DNA of 64,000 nt, taken from the NCBI GenBank assembly GCA_963814955.1, contig CAWFEX010000008.1:124001-188000 (forward strand), read 5' to 3'. The notes beneath the pieces are model-generated. The model made no database searches and was not told the origin of the DNA. It saw nothing but the letters and a program-made list of their open reading frames with translations. Below are positions 58,078 to 64,000 of the stretch, piece by piece (the first letter of the stretch is position 1; each line of letters begins with the position of its first letter). The position numbers and the translations under genes are program-made. This DNA is from DATCJA01 sp963814955. GTDB taxonomy: Bacteria; Acidobacteriota; Vicinamibacteria; Vicinamibacterales; UBA2999.

Positions 58078-59091
58078 ATGATTGTCCGCAGCTCCAACGA
58101 ATGGGGCCGGCTCCGCTCTGTGATCGTCGGACGGGCAGACAACGCCCGCGTGCCGATGCAGGACATCAGTCTGCGCGCCGTCAACTACGCCGGCAGCCCG
58201 CGTACTATCAAGACCGGGCCCTATCCGCAGCGGGTGATCGAGGAAGCCAACGAAGATTTGGAACACCTGTGCGGTGTGTTCGCCACGGCGGGTGTGACCG
58301 TCTACCGCCCGGAGATGCCCCGTACTGACGTGCGGCATGGCGCCGACGGGTGGTGTTCGGACGGGTATTACGCGTTGTGTCCGCGGGACGGCCTGCTGGT
58401 CGTCGGCGACACGATCGTGGAAACGCCAATGGTTTTGCGTGCGCGCTACACCGACGCGTTTCCGTATCGCCGTATCCTGCAGGAGGCGATGCTGGATGGC
58501 GCGCGATGGATTGCCGCGCCGAAACCGCAATTGCCGGATGAGGGATACGACGAGCACGCGGATCGCGATCGAAAGAGCCTTCGCAATCTCGAGCCGGCGT
58601 TCGACGCGGCGAACGTGCTCCGAGCCAACGAAGATCTCTTTTTCCTGGAGAGCAACAGCGGAAACGCGCTCGGCGCACAGTGGCTGCAGCGTGCGCTCGG
58701 CTCCGAGTACCACGTCCACGTCCTGCGGGGCATCTACAGCTACATGCACCTGGACAGCACAATCAGCCTTCTGCGTCCGGGGGTCGCTCTTCTGAATCCG
58801 GATCGCCTGAACAACAGGAATATGCCGCCAGCGCTCGAAAAATGGCGCGTTATGTGGTGTCCGCCTCCCGTCGATATCGGGTATGTCGAACCGTATGCGC
58901 ACGCAAGTCAGTGGATCGGGATGAACCTGCTGATGCTGGACGAACAAACGGCGGTCGTGGAACGGTCGCAGATTCCTCTGATTCGCGTTCTCGAGCGAGA
59001 GGGCTTTACCGTCGTACCAGTGCCGATGCGTCACGCCCGTACGCTGGGCGGAGCCGCGCACTGCGTCACGCTCGACCTGCTGCGGGATTAA
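58078..59091 (+). CDS. Amidinotransferase (glycine/inosamine-phosphate amidinotransferase-like)
   Basis: A 337-residue protein with the amidinotransferase pentein pattern: EWGRLRSVIVGRADNARVP at the N-terminus, RTDVRHGADGWC, LFFLESNSGNALGAQWL, the catalytic His in YSYMHLDSTI near 222, and the catalytic Cys in GGAAHCVTLDLLRD at the C-terminus. This family (AGAT, StrB) moves an amidino group from arginine to an amine. In this locus it may guanidinylate an amino sugar or cyclitol. Its stop overlaps that of the convergent glycosyltransferase (TTAA). Confidence 0.86.
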   Translation: MIVRSSNEWGRLRSVIVGRADNARVPMQDISLRAVNYAGSPRTIKTGPYPQRVIEEANEDLEHLCGVFATAGVTVYRPEMPRTDVRHGADGWCSDGYYALCPRDGLLVVGDTIVETPMVLRARYTDAFPYRRILQEAMLDGARWIAAPKPQLPDEGYDEHADRDRKSLRNLEPAFDAANVLRANEDLFFLESNSGNALGAQWLQRALGSEYHVHVLRGIYSYMHLDSTISLLRPGVALLNPDRLNNRNMPPALEKWRVMWCPPPVDIGYVEPYAHASQWIGMNLLMLDEQTAVVERSQIPLIRVLEREGFTVVPVPMRHARTLGGAAHCVTLDLLRD

Positions 59092-60128
59092 CGAGTCGAC
59101 GTAGTGTCCGGCTTCCACCTTCGCGTAAAGCTACGGTGAACCGCCGTAGGCTTGGCGGAGGCGATCAGCCGAACCAATGGGATGGCACCGGACAATCGCG
59201 GTCGCAGCGTCGTCCGCATCAGGCCCCGCACGCACGTCGATGCTCCCGAGAGATAAGTCTTCACCAGGCGCCAGCGCGAGACGAAATGCGCCGGAACGGC
59301 CTCTGTATGAAAGCGCCACGTGCGCTTGGTGCCGAGTACGGCTTGTGCGACGTACTTGGCGACTCTGCCTCGGTGCTGCGTTGTGCAGAACAGAAACACC
59401 GCGTAAGCCGCGAGATCGGATCTCGACCGAAGAAACTGCTCGCGCCGGTCGTTCACCGTGCTGGGGACCGGATGGCGCACGACGGCTTCAGGCGTGTAAA
59501 TCACCGCGTGGCCGTCCTCGATGAGCTGCGCGAACGCTCGATGTTCTTCGCAGCTCGGCAAGAACGCCCCTCTACCCAATCTTTCGTCGAATCCGCTCCA
59601 GCCATCGAATACGCGGCGGCGAACCGCCATATTGTTGCCGTTCCCGATGCCGCCGAACGACGCCATCTCGAACCAGAGCGGCTGACTCCGATCCAGCCGA
59701 ATTGTCGCCGGACCCAGATCACTTGCGTCCAGGGGGATCTCGGCGGCTCCGTCGAACAGCATTAACGTCCGGCCGGTCACTGCGGCCACGCTCGGATCCC
59801 GAAATTGGGCGGCGAGATGCGATAGCCACGTACGCTCTGGAACAGCGTCGTCATCGGTGAAGGCAATCACGTCCGACGCGCAGGCGCGCGCTCCGGTGTT
59901 GCGTGCACGGCTGAGACCGGCGACCGGTTCGACGAGATAGCGCGCACCCCGACGTCGTGCAACGTCCATCGCGCGCGTGTCACTCGGCGCATTGTCTACG
60001 ACCAGCACCTCGAACCGAGGATAAACGAGCCGCTCCAGCGCCATCAGGCAACGGTCCAGCGCGTCGGGCCGATTCCGTGTGCAGATGACGACCGAGCACG
60101 TTGGCAGGAAAGTCGTCGAGCTGATCAT
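59088..60128 (-). CDS. Family 2 glycosyltransferase
   Basis: A 346-residue GT-A protein with SVVICTRNRPDALDRCLMAL, EVLVVDNAPSD, GLSRARNTGARAC, the DxD motif FTDDDAVPE and GNGNNMAVRRRVFDGWSGFDE. It is of the type that has a CEEH-like catalytic region (LPSCEEHRAFAQLIEDG). The C-terminal 70 residues are basic. It begins a minus-strand group facing the plus-strand locus and overlaps the amidinotransferase gene end by four bases with no terminator. Confidence 0.9.
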   Translation of the reverse strand: MISSTTFLPTCSVVICTRNRPDALDRCLMALERLVYPRFEVLVVDNAPSDTRAMDVARRRGARYLVEPVAGLSRARNTGARACASDVIAFTDDDAVPERTWLSHLAAQFRDPSVAAVTGRTLMLFDGAAEIPLDASDLGPATIRLDRSQPLWFEMASFGGIGNGNNMAVRRRVFDGWSGFDERLGRGAFLPSCEEHRAFAQLIEDGHAVIYTPEAVVRHPVPSTVNDRREQFLRSRSDLAAYAVFLFCTTQHRGRVAKYVAQAVLGTKRTWRFHTEAVPAHFVSRWRLVKTYLSGASTCVRGLMRTTLRPRLSGAIPLVRLIASAKPTAVHRSFTRRWKPDTTSTR

Positions 60129-60153
60129 GAACCCGGTTCAATCGTAACGTGGT

Positions 60154-61239
60154 TCAGCAGTCGCTCGTTCTGTCAGAACCGAGCAGCTGGTCGTAAATCT
60201 GCGTCAGGCTCCGAGTCATTCGCTCGACGGAAAAATGCTCACGCGCGCGCGCCTGACCTGCGATTCCCATCGTACGCCTGCGGTCGGCGTTCTGCACCAG
60301 ATCGCGCAGCCGTGCGGCGAGGGCCTCGGGCTCAGCTGGCCGCACGACGTATCCCGTGCGGCCGTGTTCGATGAGCTCGGGTAAACCCCCGACAGACGTC
60401 CCCAACACAGGTAAACCCGCCGCCATTGCTTCCAATGAAGCCATACCGAAGCCTTCGGCAAGCGATGGCTGGACGAAGATGTCCAACTGCGCCAGCCACC
60501 GCCAGATGTCAGGTTGCCATCCGGCGAAGACGACCGCGTCTCCTAATCCGAGTGCCTGCACTTCCTGTTGGAGGGGTCCGCGTTCGGGGCCGCTTCCGGC
60601 TATTTCGACGCGCACGTCTGGAAACTCCGGGCGCAACAGAGCTACGGCTCGTATGAGATGAACGATGCCCTTGATAGGTACGAGACGGCTCGCGGCCCCA
60701 ACCACGATCGAGTGGTCGCTCCCACACCGTCCTGTCGATGCGGGACGAGGCTTGATCCCGTAATAGACGACGCGTGGTTTCACGCCGACGACGGTTGACG
60801 CAACCGCTTCCGATAGAGCCACGACGTCGTCAGTCATCCAGGGGCGAACGCGAATCGGGCCGGAGCTGCCAGCTTCAGCGCCGTTGTAGTGCAGGTGAAG
60901 CACGATCTTGCCATTACGGGTGGCCCGAATGAGAAACGGCACCGCGCGACCGCCGACGTGGAGATGGACGATGGCAAACTGCTCGCGGCGGAGGCTCCGC
61001 CAGAAGCGCAGCGCACCGGAGATGTCATCCCGACGCGCGTTCCAGTCGAACGTGCGCACCGCCACACCCGCGCCGGCCAGCTCACCGGCCAGAGGACCAT
61101 CGCCGCCCAGAAACCAAGCATCGATACGGTAACGCTGAGGATCGATGCCCTGCGCAAACGTCTGCACCATCCGGCAGATGCTCGCACCATGCTCATGCGC
61201 AGTTGCCAGGACGTGCAGCACGCGCGGGACCGGCATCAT
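60154..61239 (-). CDS. Family 4 glycosyltransferase
   Basis: A 361-residue GT-B protein. The start is ATG 61239 (followed by another ATG), five bases past the deacetylase stop, with GGTGAG just upstream. A longer frame from 61347 is less likely because it would overlap the deacetylase by 103 bases. Motifs: RVLHVLATAHEHGASICRMVQ, VVGAASRLVPIKGIVHLIRAV, VFAGWQPDIWRWLAQLDIFV and QPSLAEGFGMASLEAMAAGLPVL. It is a capsular-polysaccharide-type GT4. Confidence 0.9.
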   Translation of the reverse strand: MMPVPRVLHVLATAHEHGASICRMVQTFAQGIDPQRYRIDAWFLGGDGPLAGELAGAGVAVRTFDWNARRDDISGALRFWRSLRREQFAIVHLHVGGRAVPFLIRATRNGKIVLHLHYNGAEAGSSGPIRVRPWMTDDVVALSEAVASTVVGVKPRVVYYGIKPRPASTGRCGSDHSIVVGAASRLVPIKGIVHLIRAVALLRPEFPDVRVEIAGSGPERGPLQQEVQALGLGDAVVFAGWQPDIWRWLAQLDIFVQPSLAEGFGMASLEAMAAGLPVLGTSVGGLPELIEHGRTGYVVRPAEPEALAARLRDLVQNADRRRTMGIAGQARAREHFSVERMTRSLTQIYDQLLGSDRTSDC

Positions 61240-61244
61240 CGGTC

Positions 61245-62024
61245 TCACCAGCGCGGCAGTCTCGCTGCCGCCGCTCCGAGGCGGGAGCGAATCCGCAGGC
61301 GCGCGCGCCATTCCTGTACTGGATAGCGGCCGAACCGCGTGCGGCACGCAACGGCGAATGCGGAATCACCGGGATGCACCATGTTCCGGCACAGTCCGTG
61401 AGGATCGGTTGTATCCGTATTCACGCCTTCCTCGCACGAAAAGGCGCAATCGAACACCGCGCGCGCGCATTCATAAACGGCCTCATTCACGCGGCCGAAG
61501 GGGTACGCAAATGACGTAACAGGTAAACCCGTGACGGCAGCCAGATCGTCCCGGCTGCCCCGAATTTCCTCGTTCAACTGAGGCTGTGAGAGCGTGGTCA
61601 GATCCGCATGCGTACGGCTGTGCGCCCCGAACTCGATGCCATATCCGGCCCATTCTCGTATCTGTCTGGCGGTCATCAAACGATGCCGCTGCGAACCCCT
61701 GACCTGATCCCATCGGTTTTCGTCGCCGATTCGTCCGGTGACGACGAAGACCGCGCCTCCGAAGTGGTACTGCCGCAGCAGCGGCAGCGCGTGCTCAGCC
61801 AGGTCGGCATATGCGTCATCGAATGTCAGCAGCACAGGTCGCCGGGGAAGCGATCCCGCTTTGCGGCTCCAGTCAAGCCAGTCTGCGGGACGAATGCCAA
61901 CGTAGCCCCGACGCACCAGCCAACGGAGGTGCCGCTCGAACCGCTCGGCCGACACCGTCAGCTCGGGAAACGTTCCAGGGCGCGAAGGACCCACGTGGTG
62001 GTACAGCAGAACCGGCAGTCGCAC
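61245..62024 (-). CDS. Polysaccharide deacetylase (NodB/CE4 family)
   Basis: A 259-residue protein with LPVLLYHHVGP at the start, the catalytic-base motif LLTFDDAYADLAEHA near residue 67 (second Asp binds metal), the metal histidines in FGAHSRTHADLTTLS near 135, and FAYPFGR near 172. It removes N-acetyl groups from polysaccharide or a precursor. No signal peptide is seen, so it may be cytoplasmic or act on lipid-linked intermediates. It begins immediately after the disrupted gene's stop. Confidence 0.92.
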   Translation of the reverse strand: MRLPVLLYHHVGPSRPGTFPELTVSAERFERHLRWLVRRGYVGIRPADWLDWSRKAGSLPRRPVLLTFDDAYADLAEHALPLLRQYHFGGAVFVVTGRIGDENRWDQVRGSQRHRLMTARQIREWAGYGIEFGAHSRTHADLTTLSQPQLNEEIRGSRDDLAAVTGLPVTSFAYPFGRVNEAVYECARAVFDCAFSCEEGVNTDTTDPHGLCRNMVHPGDSAFAVACRTRFGRYPVQEWRARLRIRSRLGAAAARLPRW

Positions 62025-62466
62025 TCACAACCTCTCGAGACGCCAGCGATCCACTCTGGACCGGAGGCGGGCGAGCAACCGGCGCCAGCCCTCTTCGCGC
62101 GACCGGCGGACACGCGCGCCGAGACGAGCCGCGGCTCGCGGATACGCGACTTCAGCCGCATTCTGTTCCGCCTGAATGTCCCACTCAGGTCCCCACGCCG
62201 GATGCAGAACCGACAGGTCCAGGTTCGGGTAGTCGGCCAGGAATGACTCCTCCCCCTGTCGCGCGTACGCGACAAGTTGATCCACAACCGGACTGTTCGA
62301 GGGCTGTGTATCGGCGAACCGTGTTCGATAAGAACCGTACCACTGGTGCCACAGCACCGCCGCGTCACCATCCTTGAGAACCGTTCCTATTCCGTACCTT
62401 GCGGTGTGGAACGGCAGGAGGTACTTGTGGCGTGTCAGCTTCTGGCCAATGCCGTAGTCGTACTCG
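62025..62466 (-). pseudogene. C-terminal part of a disrupted unknown gene (probable glycosyltransferase-like)
   Basis: The minus-strand frame reads EYDYGIGQKLTRHKYLLPFH, then TARYGIGTVLKDGDAAVLWHQWY, and continues to ARLRSRVDRWRLERL before the stop at 62025. It joins the frame at 62467-62928 if seven bases are removed. A separate translation from GTG 62357 is possible but would give only the C-terminal 110 residues. It abuts the deacetylase gene. Confidence 0.6.
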
Positions 62467-62928
62467 TTACTCCCACGCGCCGTAGCTGCGCTCCCCGCGC
62501 ACGCCTGACAGACCCCACCGGCGCCTGAACTCGAACCAGTCGAACATCATCAGGGGACCGGCCACCTGACCGGGAGCAAACCGCCACCACCCGTGTGTCG
62601 AAGGCATGCGGTCGGCCGACCAGGGGCTATCGCGCACCCGTTCCTCCATGCCGACGAGGTCCCAGCGATCTTCCTGGATACCGGCAAGCAACGAGTCCAA
62701 GCTGGACAACAGGGCTGTGTCGTGCTCGACGATGCAGACGTGTCTCGTTTCACATCGCGCCAGCAGCCGCAGGAGCGCGTCCACGTACTCGCACTCTTCG
62801 AGCCAGTATCGGATGCCGAATTCACGGCGATGTGCCTCCATCTCATCCGACCCTCCTCCCCGCTTCGAAACAAGAATCGGAGAGGCTGGATAAAAGGTTC
62901 GAATCGAGCTGAGGTGAACCCTCATCAT
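62467..62928 (-). pseudogene. N-terminal part of a disrupted unknown gene (probable glycosyltransferase-like)
   Basis: A 153-residue frame: MMRVHLSSIRTFYPASPILV, CEYVDALLRLLARCETRHVC, IVEHDTALLSSLDSLLAGIQ and WDLVGMEERVRD. The pattern suggests a GT-A-like fold with an EHD metal motif, but I do not recognise the family. The frame ends GERSYGAWE-stop inside gagtaac/gagtacg, a near-perfect 7-base tandem duplication (62472-62459). Removing seven bases restores a 298-residue protein continuing to 62025. So the gene is frameshifted by a short duplication or an assembly error. Confidence 0.62.
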
Positions 62929-63006
62929 GCCGCGGCCCGACCAGTACCGGAGTCAGAAACGAAAGCGTGGCGCTTTCCTGATCGCCGGCTGAAGGTCGCA
63001 GCGCGG

Positions 63007-64000
63007 TCATGGTCTGAAGAAGCCGCGAATGGCCTCACAAATCCGCGCCACGTCATTGCGGTCCAGACGCAGCGACGAAGGAAGCCAGAGCATGCGCCCA
63101 GAGATCGCTTCCGCGACCGGAAACGACGCACTCACGCAGAACGCGGGTTCGGCGTGCAGCGCCGGATAGGACTGTCGTGTGCCGATACCGGCCCGCCGCA
63201 GATGCTCGGCAAGTCGGCCGCGCGCTTCGGGTTCGACCAGTACGTCCACGAACCAGGGGGTAACCTGCGCAAGGTCGGTCTGCGGCATGACGACCTCGTC
63301 CAATCCAGCAAGAAACTCCCGATACCATGCGTACAGCCGCCGCTTCTGTTCAATGAGCGCGGGAAGCCGCCGCAGCTGTTCAAGTCCCACAACGGCCTGC
63401 AGGTCGGTGAACTTGAGGTTCCAGCCGACCCGGAGATAGCGATCGGTTCCTCCTTCTTTCCGGCCGAAGTCGCGCTGCATCCGCATGATCTCGTGAAGCT
63501 GCGCATCATTGGTCAGCACTGCCCCGCCCTGTCCGGTCGTGACGATTTTCTGGGAGCTGAATGACAGGCAGCCGCAGTCGCCCAACGTGCCCAGATGCCG
63601 CCCGTCGGTGTACGACCCGAGCGCCTGCGCCGCATCTTCAATGACACGAATCCCCCGCCGCTGCCATCCCCGTATGACCTCGGGAAGGCCGGCCGGCGAG
63701 CGGCCGTTGAGCGGCACGAACACGATGGCTTTCGTCCGCGAGGTGATGAGCTGTTCGGCCTGGTGCGGGTCGAGACACAGCGTCTGCGGCTCGATGTCTG
63801 CGAAGACAACCTTCCCGCCCGCCAACAGCACGGCCGTCGCGGTCGCGGCCATCGTCAGATCGGGAACGACGACCTCATCGTCTCGACCGACGCCACACGC
63901 GACCAGCGCGAGAAACAACGCGAGCGTTCCGCTTGGAGCTACGGCGCAATAATTCGCGCCCGTGAAGCTGGCGAGCTGCTGTTCAAAGCGGCGTGTCTGC
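63007..64000 (-). CDS. DegT/DnrJ/EryC1-family PLP sugar aminotransferase (partial, N-terminus off the right edge)
   Basis: The frame is open from the window edge and reads FTGANYCAVAPSGTLALFLA at its visible start. It continues with VVVPDLTMAATATAVLLAGG, VPLNGRSPAGLPEV and VIEDAAQALGSY. The PLP lysine is in SFSSQKIVTTGQGGAVLTN. FTDLQAVVGLEQLRRLP follows. These are the type I sugar aminotransferase signatures (ArnB/PerA-like). It aminates a nucleotide keto-sugar, consistent with amino sugars, N-deacetylation and amidination in this locus. Only the first few dozen residues are missing, due to the edge. Confidence 0.92.
   Translation of the reverse strand, partial: QTRRFEQQLASFTGANYCAVAPSGTLALFLALVACGVGRDDEVVVPDLTMAATATAVLLAGGKVVFADIEPQTLCLDPHQAEQLITSRTKAIVFVPLNGRSPAGLPEVIRGWQRRGIRVIEDAAQALGSYTDGRHLGTLGDCGCLSFSSQKIVTTGQGGAVLTNDAQLHEIMRMQRDFGRKEGGTDRYLRVGWNLKFTDLQAVVGLEQLRRLPALIEQKRRLYAWYREFLAGLDEVVMPQTDLAQVTPWFVDVLVEPEARGRLAEHLRRAGIGTRQSYPALHAEPAFCVSASFPVAEAISGRMLWLPSSLRLDRNDVARICEAIRGFFRP

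Overview
The window is high-GC, densely packed bacterial chromosome with no intergenic gap above 300 bases. Gene content (MreBCD/RodA/PBP2 with RNase G, Wza/Wzc polysaccharide export, outer-membrane barrels, lipoproteins) indicates a didermic bacterium. The combination of HEAT-repeat/HD-GYP pairs, many GTG/TTG starts and families of short intergenic repeats fits Acidobacteriota, perhaps Vicinamibacteria. That assignment is inference from style, not from a marker gene.

Region 1 (1-5825, minus strand) is a nucleoside salvage operon: pdp, nupC-type transporter, pnp, cdd and mtnA, then tsaD running off the left edge. Region 2 (5856-11930, plus) is a fully abutting five-gene unit: HEAT-repeat protein, HD-GYP protein, subtilase, small beta-barrel and an MGMT-type alkyltransferase domain. 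Region 3 (12114-17903, plus) is a four-gene unit with overlapping stops and starts: a PDZ protein with a degenerate protease domain, a short antiporter-like membrane protein, a 918-residue fusion of a cation/proton antiporter to a GT20 trehalose-6-phosphate synthase, and otsB. This looks like a coupled ion/osmolyte module and is the most unusual item here.

Region 4 (17964-33645) holds a lone Rieske oxygenase, a UDP-sugar dehydrogenase, the minus-strand cell-shape operon (GGDEF protein, mreB, mreC, mreD, mrdA, rodA, rng) and envelope quality-control genes (PpiD-like, SppA, FKBP lipoprotein).

Region 5 (33857-64000) is a large exopolysaccharide locus. It has a BY-kinase/co-polymerase, an outer-membrane barrel, a Wza-type exporter, an initiating phosphoglycosyltransferase, candidate Wzy and Wzx, an O-antigen ligase-like protein, about nine glycosyltransferases, several methyltransferases, an epimerase, an amidinotransferase, a deacetylase and a DegT-type aminotransferase cut by the right edge. 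At least three genes here carry frameshifts, and one is reduced to a C-terminal remnant.

Convergent gene ends carry long A/T-rich inverted repeats that probably act as bidirectional terminators. Three divergent gene pairs have very short gaps containing a symmetric TATAAT-like element. No tRNA, rRNA, CRISPR array, insertion sequence or replication origin was seen.
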